Positions 49,560 to 62,117 of a DNA stretch of 64,000 nucleotides are shown piece after piece. Source of the DNA: Kalaharituber pfeilii (lineage: Eukaryota > Ascomycota > Pezizomycetes > Pezizales > Pezizaceae); contig WHUZ01000005.1 in NCBI GenBank assembly GCA_015179045.1, forward strand, positions 1,860,001 to 1,924,000, in the 5' to 3' direction. Position 1 is the stretch's first letter. Every line of letters starts with the position of its first letter. The position numbers and the translations under genes are program-made. The notes below the pieces were generated by a model. It had not been told where the DNA came from. It worked only from the letters and a program-made list of their open reading frames with translations, and did not search any database.

Positions 49560-50938
49560 GTTGGGCAGGCGGATTGAAGACGGCCGGACAGCACTGAACA
49601 GCGGGAGGCGGGCAGTGCGATGGAGATGGTGGTGCTGCGCGTGTCTGGTGCAGAACGGTGAGTTTGTGAGTGTTGGGCCTCGCTATAACGCCGCAATTGC
49701 GGCGATGGGTGCTCTGGGCTGGGTCGCCTCCGGAGAGAGATGGACAGAGAAACGGAAGGAGGAGGAGGATGTGCAAGTGCCGTGCAGGTTAGAGCCGCCC
49801 TCCCACACTCATGCGCAGCACCGGGGCGGAATCGAAGGGAATGCGAGACGCTCTGCCGCTGCCGATGGCGATGCTGGAGACGCCGCTGCCCCGTCCGTTT
49901 CCAGTAGACTCTTGGCGCGCCGCTGTCCCTCCCTTCCGCACTGCCCGCTTAGTCACGCGCGGCGCCAAGCCTCTCACGCGCTGCGGCAGTCCGGCTGCGG
50001 GCACGTGCAGCTGTCGTGCCCGAGCTGCAATTCGCTGGCTGCGAAATGGGATTTCTGCTCCCGCAGGGAAAATGCCAAACCGGACTATCACAGGCAAGTG
50101 TTCTCCGTGCCATCCGCTGCTACCTCTTATTTACTCACGCAAGCAGGCGCATTAGCATACCGACATCATCACACAAGCAGTAGAGGTGGTATGGGCAGCG
50201 TGCATCCCCCTCCCGCCCCCCCACGCACACGGCCATGTGCACGGGCACAATCTGGACAAGTATCCTGTAAAATTGCCCCCCCCCCCCCCTCCGCTCTCGT
50301 AGAAATAAGAGGAGAAGGAAAGAAGGCGGACGGGCAGAGCAGCCGCAGACACTTTCCCTCCCCTTGTCCTTGCCCTCTCTCCCCAGCCAATTGCACATCC
50401 ACGCCCCCGGTGAGGCAGGGGACAGCCAAAACAACAAACAACTCAATTCAGGCACCGGGAACCAGGAACCGGACGCAGCAGCAGAAAAGGGCACACGGCA
50501 GCGTGGACCGTCTTTCTCCAGATACCGCAAACTTGGTACACACTGCTGCCGCCGCCCAACAGGTGCCGGCACAACCGCCAGAACAACCTCCCTCGCCACA
50601 GAAGTACACATTCGTTGCCCCGTCGACGTCAGCCCGCCTGTCCCCCCATAGCTCATCCGCCCCCCGCCGCCGCCTTACGGGACGGAAGCTCCCATTGGAA
50701 CATCCGCACCACCCACACACGCACTCTGAAATTAAATAATTCTTAGCGAATCAGACATTAAAAGACGTTTCAAGAAGTATAGACTAGATAAAACAGCCGA
50801 GCATAAAAATAATACAACAAAAAAAAAGCCTGCTTGTTGCTCCCCTCCGGGCTTCTTGCCCCCCTCTCCCTCTCCTCCAAGCCAACACTCAACTCCTTCA
50901 AAATTCCACCCCTCGCCTCGCCCGCATCTCCACCCGCA
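49560..50938. promoter_or_regulatory. Divergent upstream region of RSE1 and PSD1
   Basis: About 1.4 kb between the two start codons, GC-rich with a C-run at about 50276-50290. An open frame of 399 codons crosses it but has low-complexity Ser/Pro/Arg-rich composition and overlaps the RSE1 start on the opposite strand, so I take it as chance. No individual promoter element could be named. Confidence 0.5.
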
Positions 50939-53167
50939 ATGCCAGTGCCGCCGCCGCCCTTACGACAGCAGCTCGCGCGGGCATCCAGACGGGCCCTTAC
51001 GACCGCTACCTCGGCGCTGCTAGGCACCGGCAGAGGCGGTGGTGCTGCTGCTGCTGCTGCTCCTCCGGGCGGCACCGGCAGCAGCACTGCCGTCGCTTCG
51101 GGAGCATCCACAGCATCCTCGTCCTCCGCGTCGACACTAAAGAACCGGCGGCTATCGTCTAGCAAACCCTCGTCCCCAGCGTCAAACACCCCACTGCTGC
51201 GAGGAGCCCCTTTTCTGCACAGACGGCCATTGTTCCCGCTCTCCCCCCGCACGTCCAGAATATTCTCCTCCAACAGCGGCGGTGCGAACTCTGGAGCAGC
51301 AGGGGCGGAAGGAAAAGCTACTGGTGCTGGCGGGAGCAGCAGCGCTGGCAGCCCTGGAGCAGGAGGAGCGGGAGCAGGAGGCAAGAAGAGGCCCAGATTC
51401 GGCCAGCGCCTGCGCGAGGCGCTCAGCAAGACCAAGATTGAGTGGTACCCGATACCAATTGGCCTTGGTATCGCGTACCTAGCGTATGCGCAGCTCCGAA
51501 AAAAGATTGCCCGCAGAAAGTACGACGAAAAGGACCAAGAGGAGCAGCATGAGGCGGTCGTGGTGGAGGAGAAGGGCCGCAGAAAGAGAATACGGCCCGA
51601 CGGTCCTTGGTATGCACATACACCTCTCCCGGATGCATCTCACCCTCCCCCCCCTTTCCTCTCTTCCACAGTTACACAATCCCCAATACTCCTCCTAACC
51701 ATGTTCCTCCTGGCGTCCTACAACAGCCCCGTCCTTCCTGGCCTCCCACTCCCCCCACTGCACGATGCAGGGCCCACGGCGATGCCCCTCCAAACAAGCA
51801 CGTGACTAACATCCTAACTCACTTACTCGCATAGGCAAGTCCAAGTCTTGAGCACCCTTCCTCTGAAAGCCTTCTCTCGCGCATGGGGGTAAGCACTGCC
51901 CCTCATCCGTCCTCCTCTGCCCCCCTCAAACTAACCCCTCTCCCATAGCTACTTCAACGAAATCGAGCTCCCCGTCTTCCTCCGCACCCCCGGATTCAAA
52001 CTGTATTCCTGGATCTTTGGTGTCGACCTCACTGAAATTGCCGAGCCAGACTTGCGCGCGTACCGAAACCTCTCAGAGTTCTTCTACCGCCAGCTCAAGG
52101 AGGGTGTAAGGCCGATCGACCAGACTCCTGGCTCCCTCGTGTCACCTGCTGACGGGACTGTACTGCATTTTGGCGAGGTGCGGCCGGGGGGACACGTTGA
52201 GCAAGTTAAAGGGATGACTTACTCCCTCGACGCCCTCATTGGTGCGAAGACCGTCGACTACGACTCCTACCCAGTCTCCCCCGCCTCCAGTTCTGGTGCC
52301 TCCACACCCTCGTCATCCAGCACCCTCTCCGAGCTCACCGAAGCCGGGGTACTCGACCCTGACGAAGAATTCGCCATCGTCAACGGCATCTCCTACACGC
52401 TGCCTTCCCTCCTGCACGGCACCGATGACCCGAGCATCCCCCACCCCAAAACCACCACGCAGGCTCAAGTCCGCGAATCAATAGTCCAGCCACTTACCGG
52501 CCCACACGCTCCTTCTCAACCACCCGAGGACCTTTCCTTACCCCCCAGCGACCCCGCGACCCCAACCACCTCCGACGTCGCCGCTGTCGCAAAAGAGGTC
52601 TCCATGCCCTGGCACACTCCGGACAGAAACACTAAGATGTATTTTTGCGTCATCTACCTTGCCCCGGGCGACTACCACCGGTTCCACTCTCCCGTGTCAT
52701 GGGTCGTAGAGCGCCGGCGCCACTTTGCGGGCGAGCTGTACTCTGTCTCGCCGTACCTGCAACGAACGCTCCCGAACCTGTTTACGCTCAACGAGCGTGT
52801 GGCGCTGCTTGGCCGGTGGAGACACGGGTTATTCACCATGACGCCTGTCGGCGCGACGAACGTGGGGAGCATCATTATTAACTTTGACAAGGAGCTGCGG
52901 ACAAACACGTTTTCGAAGGAGACCAAGGCGGAGAAGGAGGGCGGGTACTACGAGGCGGTGTATAGGAACGCGAGTTGGTTGCTGGGAGGGCAGCCGGTGA
53001 AGAAGGGCGCGGAGATGGGGGGGTTCAAGCTAGGGAGTACGATTGTGTTGGTGTTTGAGGCGCCGGGAGGGGAAGGGGGGGAGGGGGAGAGGGCGTGGAG
53101 GTGGGAGTGTAAGAGGGGTGGAAAGGTGAAAGTGGGGGAGAAGTTGGGTGTCGTTGAGGGGTTCTAG
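50939..53167 (+). CDS. psd1: Phosphatidylserine decarboxylase proenzyme, mitochondrial (PSD1), 647 aa
   Basis: Three exons join in frame: 50939-51609, 51835-51888 and 51949-53167. The enzyme converts phosphatidylserine to phosphatidylethanolamine at the inner mitochondrial membrane. Start: the ATG at 50939 gives an Arg/Ser/Ala-rich, acid-free leader suited to mitochondrial import; the frame is open upstream but has no ATG. A single membrane span lies at about 169-187 (YPIPIGLGIAYLAYAQL). Core motifs: SPADGTVLHFGE with Asp near 309, YHRFHSPV with His near 484, and the LGST self-cleavage site at about 603-606, where the Ser becomes the pyruvoyl group and the protein splits into beta and alpha chains. 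Two low-complexity stretches (Ala/Gly/Ser 30-150; Ser/Pro/Thr about 345-460) make it longer than yeast Psd1. All key residues are intact. Confidence 0.95.
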
Positions 53168-54364
53168 GTGAGAGACGTCAGGGCCAGTAAGTGATTGTGT
53201 GTATGACACCTACTACAGTAAAAATTAGGGGATAAGAAGAATTCTTTAAAGTTTTGTATTACCATCAACCCAACCCATGTACCCATTAATCATATTCCGT
53301 CCTCTCACCATCCTCCATCCTCCGCACCCTATAAACATCATTCAACATGTTTTTACCATATAATTTCGGGTTTTTCACTCTTGGTTGGGGGTAACATTTG
53401 TTTTTTTTTTTAATTTGTGTATACGTGTGTTGGGGTTGGGGGGGGTACTTTTTTTTTCCTATTTTCGTGTATAGTGTGCTGTATGTTTTTTATTTTGTGT
53501 TTTTGCTTTTTCTTGTATGTATGTAAGTTAAAGAAAAAAAAGACAAATGTTCAACCATTAATTTTTAGATATTTTATTTTATTTATATATTTTCTTGTTT
53601 GTGTTTGTATGTTTTTGTGTATTGTGTGAGTGAGAGAGGGGGGGGAGCGGGGGGGGAGAGGGGTTAAAAAAAAAAAAAAAATTATTGGAGTAAGTACGTA
53701 AGTAGTAAAGATATATACATATATATAAATTAACTATCTATTCTCCTTTTTTTTTCTTTTTCTTTGTTTTTTTTTTTCTACATTTAGAATAATAGTACAA
53801 TATCCTACCTACTAACCACTAGTAGTCTTCCATTTGAGTACTAATTCAACATGTAAGCATAAAATGTAAAAAACTTGTTTTTTATTCAGTATTCGCCAGT
53901 ACATATGAGTTATCATATGCTACTTGCTTGCTTACTTCCGAGTGCTGTGCTACTACCAAAGAGGGAAAAAAAAAAAATAATAAATAAATAAATAAATAAA
54001 TATAGTCTAGGAAGGGGGTACCGGGTCTGGGATCTGGTTTGAGTGCAATACTGCCCGATTAGGCAGGGTGGTAAGTGACGACAAGGGGGCGTAGCAAGCA
54101 CCTTGCCAACTATGATAGCTATTCTCTTCTCAGTCCTATTATCGGAATCTGGCCAACATCAGTCAAATCTTATCATAGTTCATTTCTAATAGCCTTGATG
54201 CATCGAGTTTATTAATTCCTTGCCCAAACCAAAAAAAAAAAAAGGTTCCCCAAGCATGATATGGTTTGCAGAACTCCTATATTGCAGCATAGTGTCCAGA
54301 CCGGGCCCTTGCTACAAATACGCTCCTTGCACCAACACTCTTTCCCTTCTCCTTCGGGATACAG

Positions 54365-54494
54365 AACGTTTATACCTTACCACACGAATCTACAAAGTCC
54401 AAATGCTCTTGAAGTCACCTTGTAACCCACAACGTTTATACTATACCACACGAATCTACAAAGTCCAAATTGCTCTTGAAGTCACCTTGTAAAC
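54365..54494. repeat. 66-bp tandem duplication
   Basis: Two adjacent copies beginning AACGTTTATAC, at 54365 and 54431, differ by only a few substitutions and a one-base insertion. The few differences suggest a relatively young duplication. Confidence 0.9.
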
Positions 54495-55184
54495 CTGCCC
54501 AATTCTCCTCTAGGGAATATCAATGGCAAATGGTAAATGTTCTCGGTTCTATACATTCCTATCCAGGTAGGTCTAGTTGCCACTTTTACTCTTGTTACTA
54601 TTGTTCAAGTAACTAATATAGCTCTTTCTGCGATGTCGGATTGATATTGGATGGCTTGGATTTCTTTGTTAGCCTACCTAGCTCTTGAAATGCTCCAGCC
54701 TGCGTCACAAGTAAATAAGATTTTTTGCTGTTGTTAGAGTGCTGGAGGGAGTACGAAGTCCTGTAGCCCGGAGATGGGGCTTGTACCACTTTCCTGATAC
54801 TTGCTTGCCAACCTACCCTGAAACAGACCCAGCCGGATTGTGGCACCCATTAAGAGGCGCATAGATCCAGTGGGAAAAAAAGGGATCCTGTTTCGAAGTC
54901 GTGACCTTCTACGGTAGATAGTTGATCCAATTCTTCTCATGAGAGTCATTTCAAAACATGACTGTTGCCTTGTTTGTAGTTCAGGTGAAGGGCGATGGTC
55001 ACGAGAATTTCTGGTCGAGCCATTTTGGGCACATGTTTCGTCGCAGTTAACCCCCCCCTTTTCTTGAGTGAATCCTCTCCGAGGTCATAACCTACTAGAA
55101 TATAGGAATAATATTGCCTTCTGGATCAACCCAAATGGTTGTTTGTATTTAAAGTTATTTATATGAGATAAGGGAGATTTATTT

Positions 55185-55240
55185 TTACCCGCTCAGTGAT
55201 TTTGGGAGCTCTGTGGTTCTATCTACTCTTCTACCTACAT
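55185..55240 (-). mobile_element. Fragment related to the copia element near 63 kb
   Basis: On the minus strand this reads VDRTTELPKSLS, matching IDRIAELPRPLSEQNRF found just 3' of the Gag zinc knuckle at 62.9 kb. Only about 50 bp is recognisable. It is a relic and could equally be a short dispersed repeat. Confidence 0.45.
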
Positions 55241-55489
55241 GACCCCTTCTTATATCCATACATTGTTCATTCAGACCAACCTTTCCTAGGTGTATACCTT
55301 TTTTTTTTTTTTTTGGCTCTTTTAGGCTTAGCACAAACCTTGTTCGCATAATTCAGAGTCCTTAGTTTCCAACCGTACTCGACGAAATCCAGGAGCCCGA
55401 AAATGTATGATCACTATCACAGACAGCACAGGCCCAGCCGTCTGTAAAATCGAGTAACTTAGCAACATGTCGAATGATCATTTTTGAAG

Positions 55490-55545
55490 TCTATTTTGCT
55501 CGCTCTGTGATCTTGCTCGCTCTATGGCTCTATCTACACTTCCTA
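55490..55545 (-). mobile_element. Second fragment of the same family
   Basis: On the minus strand this reads SVDRAIERARSQSEQNR, sharing the VDR and SEQNR words and the DNA TCTATTTTGCTCGCT with 62923-62983 and, more weakly, with 55185-55240. It lies about 300 bp from the first fragment in the same orientation. Confidence 0.45.
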
Positions 55546-58500
55546 AAAGGATTTTTATTTAGATGTGTTTCTTTTTCTTGATATATACAAGCTAAAAGCT
55601 TGTACATCACGTTTCAGTGAAGGCAGGTGCAGGACGCTGGCAAGAAGTAGCCAAATTAAGAGTATCAAGAGTCAGTGCCAGACAAACTAGGAGGTGGCAG
55701 AAACTTAATACTTTGTAAGTAGGTGTTTACATTATAAGTTATAGTAATGTTGGTATGCTGATATTACGAAGCAGGAGAAGAGGCAGTGGTGGGGTGGTTA
55801 AGAATATATAATATTGCAAAAACGATATTCACATGCCAATATTTTTTTCTTGGGATTTTAGAACCTACAGAGTCAAATAAATAATAATATTTACTATTAT
55901 ACATAAAACTCGTATACCCACAAATCACAAAAACAGGACTGTGAAGTTAGTCTTTCCATTACCCTGAATTTCCCATTTAGGGAGGGAGAGGCATAGATAT
56001 GTACATACTTGCCCAGGCAAAATGTTTGGGAGGATATAAAAGAAATATGTACTTTTTTTTTTTTTTTTTTGCGTACGCTGGGTACTAAACATACAAATGC
56101 TGAAATACCACCAAGGGAAACATTTCTTTTCCTCGACTCCACCCGCACATATGTTATCCTCCGGGCAGGGTTGAAATCTCCCAAATGGAGGGGTTAGGTA
56201 GATTCAAAACCCCCCCAACTTGCAAATCTTTTTTTCCTGACTGCTGAGCCGTGGGGGTAAGGTAGTAACCTGAGCGCTGCTTGTATGAAACTTTGCAAAA
56301 CTTTTATGCTTCTGAGGGAGGTATTCCCCTTGCATGTGCGTAACTGGTGCCTCTACCAACTACTCCGCCGTGATAGAAGATAACATCTTTTTTTTGCTAT
56401 ATTCTTGGGACTCAGGAGTTACAGTACCTCGACCGCTCTTGTCCCCGCAGCAGTATTCTAGAACGCTCGTAAGGAATTCTATATCTTTTAACGTCAATCT
56501 CTCATATTATGTATGTTCACTGTGTGCCCCTTTCGTGGCATGCATACGATGACGCGCCAGTTGGAATCTATGTAGTAAAGGAAAAGTGCTTAATTGAATG
56601 TGGCGCCAGTTATCGCTAATCCTGGGTACGAGAACATCGCTAATCCGAGACCCTGGACCTTGTCTATCCGATTTAGGAACTCCATGATGGCTTTAATCAT
56701 ACTCCTAGAACCCCAAAGACATGAGGTACAGTCCTGCATGCCCCCCCTTTTTTTTTTTTTTTTTTTCCGAGAATGCGATGAGCGTGGATGCTTTGTTCGC
56801 TGATATATGGTCCAGGTATGCAGAATAAATTCAATGGGTGTCTAGCATGATTACCTCAGAGAGATCAATGTGCTCAATTGCGAGGTAGCCTAGTTTATGC
56901 TATCTCAAATGCAGTGTTCCCGATTGTCCCAACACATCGCTGGCATGCTTTATCATATATGCATCTTTGAAGGCAACAATGCTATTGTAACTGAATTGAA
57001 GTTTCTGTGCAATTACCGACACGGGAAGTAGATGGAGTGGGGTAGAATACGCAGGACACCAAGGTGGATTTGGAAATTCCAGTCTTGGCAAGTGTGACTC
57101 TGAGCATTTGTGTGTGAGAAAGGAATATTCTAGGGGAGCGGAGGAATTGTCTTTCCTGCTTCCTTTCTCTTCTTCATATACAGAGACGAGGCGAATAGCG
57201 GTACCGAGACTAGGCAGAGAGGCAGAAGCATTCGTTCCTCAAATTCAATCCCGAAATGCTTTTTCCACGTGGGGTAAGGGACCTCAGTCCCAGCCCGAGG
57301 GGAGAAGGCGTTTTAGAAAGCCATCTTCACTCCGCGGGGAATCCGGAATGACGATATCGCATGCAGAGAAGTACATACAAGCACACATGTCGTGCGCTGG
57401 CTTCAAGCCGCTCCTGCAGCAGCGGAAATTGCACTTTGGCGGGCTGGAGATGCGAAGGGAAGCAAGTAGCCGTGCCGTTACAGTTGGTATTGCAATTGGC
57501 TCGGAAATACACCGAGTGACATAGCCTTGTCCCCCACTGTGATATACACTGTGACTCCACAGATTCGGCATCCTTCATTCTCGCGAAAATCGGAGCCCCA
57601 GGTGATCTCCACTACACGTGTCCCGCTAACTGCATATAAACCGCAACGGCGTCTCTAAAGCTGGGAAACTTCAATTGGAATTGCAACCGTGCCTCTCACG
57701 CTGAGCCAACCGCCCATCTTTCTCCAGTTTCGTTTTGCACAAATGGAAAAGTTGCAATTGGAGGCCATATCGAGTTAGAGTATCAACCGAACACTACTCG
57801 CAAACGAGGCCGCAGAAGTAATTTGTTTCAGCCAAATCGAGCAGGTTCGAGGTCCGAAATTGCTGTACGCTTTTGGAAAAATGATTCTGTTCAAGTAAGT
57901 GAACAAGCACGGGGCGCGAAATGCTGGCGGTCGAGAAGATAGCAGAAGCATGGAAAACAGGGCATCATTCGAAAAAGGAAGTGGCTTTTTGGCAATGTGA
58001 CTAACTCTCTTATCAGTAGCATCTTATCGATAGCTGCGCAAAGCACCAGATGCCCGCCGTCTCGCCCCGTCGGTCCCTCCCCGCCTCGCGCCGGCAAGGG
58101 CTACCAAAGGGCTTTCCATCCGCCCTAGCGCCTTCCACGCTCCCGCCTCAGGTGCATGTAGCACACCCCCATTCAGCCCTCAATGAGGCCATTCTACTCC
58201 GTATTTAGATGCTGATCCTGTGTTTCTCCTCCAAATGCATTCAACTGCAACGACTGGAAGGCGCAAAAAGACTCAGTAGGATGTCTGCCCACCCCTGCAT
58301 GGTATCCTCAATCTCCGTGCAGCAGCACATGGACAGCTGCCATTCGTCACCTTGAACCCAACATTCACACGTCTTTACTCTCCTGCTTGCGATCGAGACG
58401 GAGCTCTTTCCAGTTGCCTCATCCGCCAGCATCACGTTCTAGCTGTTGGGTGATGCTTTCTTCTTAAAGGAGCTGGTCCACTCACAGCACTTGGTTCAAG

Positions 58501-59836
58501 GCTTGTCACTCGGGAACGGTCTATTGAGACACTAGGGAAGATCGTCCTTACCGTTAGCCCGCTGCTGCAGCCAATTCCCAGCGATTGCCTTGAGACACGT
58601 TACCGGGCAGTAGATTCGATGCATTTGAACAAGTACATATTCACCTACCATTTTACCGAGTTGAGAAGTCGACGGATACTCAACATTTTGATTGTCCAGA
58701 GGCCAAGTCCGACGACAATCTGAGGAAACTAGACCCACAGCTCCTGTTGTTAGGTCATCGCGCATTTATCCAAGGCAGGCTTGTTGCAGTCATATGTCAC
58801 TCAACGGTGTGCTGTCAATCAGTGTTTTTAACTTGCTGCAATGGATTACGAATCAATATACGTAATACTCTCCTTGAAGTACTGTACAGAAATAACCTTC
58901 GTTGTCGCACAGTTCAATTCTAATTCTCAGAGACAATTACATGTCTATACCCAGAGGAACTGGAGATGCAAAGAAAGGCTATTGAATGCATTATTTTGGC
59001 TACTTAGTGAAGAGTATTGGCATCATCCATATGGTATCTTAGCGCTGTCAGATGCAGGGACTGCATATAACGTTCCACCATTAAGAATGTTTAGAATCAC
59101 CTCAGGGCGGACATGGTTCTTTGGAATCGGTGTTGGCCACAATTCCTCAACGCCACTAGAAGTGAAACACTTGGATGCACTCGACGTGGCAACCCGCCCT
59201 CTTGGATAGAGACAGTTCTTCGAGCGAGAATAGTTAGAGACCTCGAAGTAACACATCCACTAGGAAACTATTTCTGAGGGACCACCACGACATCAGACCT
59301 TGCAATGCATCCCTACACTCTCTATTAGACATTTCTAGCACTCCTGGTTGTCTTTGTGTTTGCCGTGCGCATATTGTCCATCTATTTTGATTGGAAGAAA
59401 CGAGAACGTTCGAGAGTGGAAGGAGCACCCGTTTGGAATGGACTATTAAATTGACTCGATGATACCATTTAGATATATTAAGTTCTTAACTGTTATCGAT
59501 AACTTGCTCTCTCGTTATTGATTGGTCTAGGTACCTGGTATGGAGGGTGACAGGGACCTCACCAGATGGAGTCTAACTGAACTCGATTGACACGTTGACA
59601 GCTATGCAGGTCGCTTCTTCTTTCAGTTGATTCTTGCATTGCATATCTGCGGAACATAAGTTACATACGCATGGCACATGGAGGAAGAATGCCTCATACA
59701 CTGAAGTATTCTAATACAAAGAAACCAGAGCGATCATCTCGTTCAGATGAGATTCCAAATTAAATTCCAACTGTTGCTGCTCTCTTTTCAAGTGTCTTGG
59801 TTTGTTGTCAAACTTTCATGACAGGGGTCGAAAGCT

Positions 59837-59880
59837 TCGCACCCCGCTTTACCGCATGAGCGGAAAGTGGAGGGGTGCGA
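59837..59880. repeat. Imperfect hairpin
   Basis: TCGCACCCC at 59837 and GGGGTGCGA ending at 59880 pair perfectly. An inner CCGC/GCGG pair encloses an ATGA loop, with a bulged middle. It stands alone, with no gene end nearby, so a terminator role is unsupported; it could be the remains of a transposon end. Confidence 0.45.
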
Positions 59881-60731
59881 CTGGTCTAGAGTACTCTACA
59901 TACAGCGCCGTACACGTTGTGCAAAACGTTCCTGACTATTGCACCAACACTTGACCGCATCGCGTTGGCATCGATTCAAGTTAATTTCTTGCATTGCTGG
60001 CAAGGAACGCGTTTATGGAGCTTTTGGCAGATGCATAACAGCACAAGTGGTGTCAATGGCAGAAGCCCCAGAAAATTTACGCTCCTGGGTATGCTGGGGC
60101 ACTGCAGCTCATTGGACATTTCTGGAGCTCACACTACGTTCTGCTGTCGCTTTAAACTACGAAGAGCTAGACCAACCTTACGATGAACCATCACAGGCCT
60201 GTTCCAGGGCTGCCGGAGTCATCGGCTTGTCGAAGTTGAGCGGGAAAGCCCAAGCTGGATGTAGGGCTTTTGTCTAGAAGAAGTCTCCTACATGGGAGGG
60301 CTCTGATGAGCCATTGGCGGCGGAGTGATAGTCAAGTTCACTATAAAAATTTACTTCCATCTCTACCTCGTGCCAATTTGTTTTCTGTTTATCACCAGTT
60401 GTTTCTGGCCACATACCAATACTGGCATCAAACCAACAGCTTTTTGTGGCTCCTGCAGTGCCACCATCTCCAATTACCTGGTTTTCAGTAAAGACAAACA
60501 TTCCTTTCAAGTTCAATTAGCCAACTTGCGACAATTTCCACAACGCACTCTCTGCCAGCATTACCTGTCACCATCTCCTGCGTGTATTTCGTACAACTCA
60601 CCCATCGATATACTGAATTGAGCGGCAACAATTTAAGGCTCCTTGGCTACATCTACCAGTCCCTAACTTGCTTCCGGGCCTAACGGACCTCATCTTATCA
60701 AACAAACGAGAACCGCTTTTGTTAATCCACC

Positions 60732-62117
60732 ATGTTGCAATTCCTTCTGTTAGTTATCAGCTTAGCTTCAACCTCAGTAGCCCATATGGTTATGAGCGAA
60801 CCACCCCCAATAAATTACAAGTCGAATCCTCATTTTGACGTATCGAAGGCGGACTTTGACTATACAGCCCCGCTATCCCCTTCGGGCTCAAATTACCCTT
60901 GTCGAGGGCATCTCAAACATTTAGGCTCCCCAGTTGCACGCTCAGTGCGCACATACTCCCCAGGTGGAACCTATGAACTCAAGTGAGTACCAGCCTTCTG
61001 TTTAGTTCCATACGGCATTATGCAAGTCTGCACAACAAATGTGGAACTTTAAGCCTACGCCTCAATGATTATCCACAGATAACTGAGATTCTGCATGCAG
61101 ATTTGACGGCTCTGCCACCCATGCAGGCGGGTCCTGCCAGGTAGCATTATCTTATGATAGAGGGTTGACTTGGAAAGCTATCAAGTCCTACATTGGAGGT
61201 TGCGTTGGTCCCCAGCCAGGTGGCAGTCAAACGTTTAGTTTCACAATCCCCAGGGATGCACCCGGTGGCGAGACACTCTTTGGCTGGTATAGACCCAACT
61301 TCCTGATTGACCCCATATTGTTGCTAAGGAGCTTCCTAGGACGTGGTTCAATAACCAGGGTAACCGGGAAATGTACATGAATTGCGCAGTGGTAACCATT
61401 AACGCACCAAGGAAACTTGGCAAACGAGCTTTAAGTGGTCCTGATATGTTCATTGCCAATATTGGCAATGGTTGTACCACGCCTGCTGGGACTGATATCA
61501 TCTTCCCACAGCCCGGCTCTAACGTCCAGTACGGAGGTGACCCCGGGAAGCGTGCAAAACCAATCGGAAACTGTGGTGCTTTTGTCGCACCGCCACCAGA
61601 CACTGGCAACGACAACGGTGACAATGGTGGCGGCAACAATGACGGAAATAGTGGAAACGATGGTGGAAATGACAATGGAGGAAACAATGGTGGAGGTGAT
61701 ACTCCCCCTCCCGATTCTCCTGAAGAACCTCCAAGTTCTCCCTCTCCGAACCCAGTTCCTGATACCCCTCCTCCTGATGTAACGAATCCAAATAATGGTA
61801 ATCCCGATCTACCATCACCTGATGATAATGGGGACAATGATGCTGACAGTGGTGTCAATGACCAAGATGGAGGTAATACCGGTGCCGATGATCCCAACAA
61901 TGGTGGCCCTAGAAACGGAAAGGACGACGATAGCAGTGGTGGTGGCGAAAAGGAGGGTATCTGGGGCGGAGATGAGGGACTCAGCAAGGACTGTGCATTC
62001 TGGGAAAGTCAAGGATATGTCTGCAGCGAGGCTGCGCCATCCGCTCGGGGAGAAATCCTACCGCATCTTTATCGACTTGCATTTTCAGCTGTTGCATTTC
62101 TGGTGGTGTTTGGGTGA
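60732..62117 (+). CDS. Secreted AA11-like lytic polysaccharide monooxygenase with long linker and possible GPI tail, 404 aa
   Basis: Three exons join in frame: 60732-60982, 61101-61286 and 61340-62117. Residues 1-17 form a signal peptide; cleavage leaves His18 as the mature N-terminus (HMVMSEPPP), the first ligand of the copper histidine brace. The second His is H91 in DGSATHAGGSCQ, and the axial Tyr is Y158 in NREMYMNC. These motifs match the AA11 family, copper enzymes that oxidatively cleave chitin, acting outside the cell or in wall remodelling. After the roughly 220-residue domain comes an Asn/Gly/Asp-rich then Pro-rich linker (about 225-365), a short Cys pair (DCAFWESQGYVC), and a hydrophobic C-terminal end (about 387-404) that may signal GPI anchoring. 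The second exon junction restores the WTWFNN segment, supporting the model. Exact subfamily is inferred. Confidence 0.88.

Larger units (their letters stand above)
53168..60731. other. 7.5 kb gene-free stretch with repeat scraps
   Basis: Just after PSD1 come T/G-rich simple sequence and A-runs (53400-53800), probably its 3' end. Further on I see a 66-bp tandem duplication (54365-54494), fragments related to the copia element at 63 kb (55185-55240, 55490-55545), homopolymer runs (55302-55318, 56053-56071, 56750-56768) and an imperfect hairpin (59837-59880). Frames at 57108-57524 and 58841-59209 (plus) and 59023-59256 (minus) were read and not recognised. The last 500 bp should carry the LPMO promoter. 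Confidence 0.45.

Noticed and set aside
49540..50739. 399-codon plus-strand frame
   Set aside because: It covers the divergent promoter and overlaps the RSE1 start; composition is Ser/Pro/Arg-rich with no motif.
57108..57524. 138-codon plus-strand frame
   Set aside because: No family motif, no joinable exon, and the opposite strand is also open.
58841..59256. Frames on both strands (122 aa plus, 77 aa minus)
   Set aside because: Both look equally protein-like and neither is recognised; no splice partners were found.
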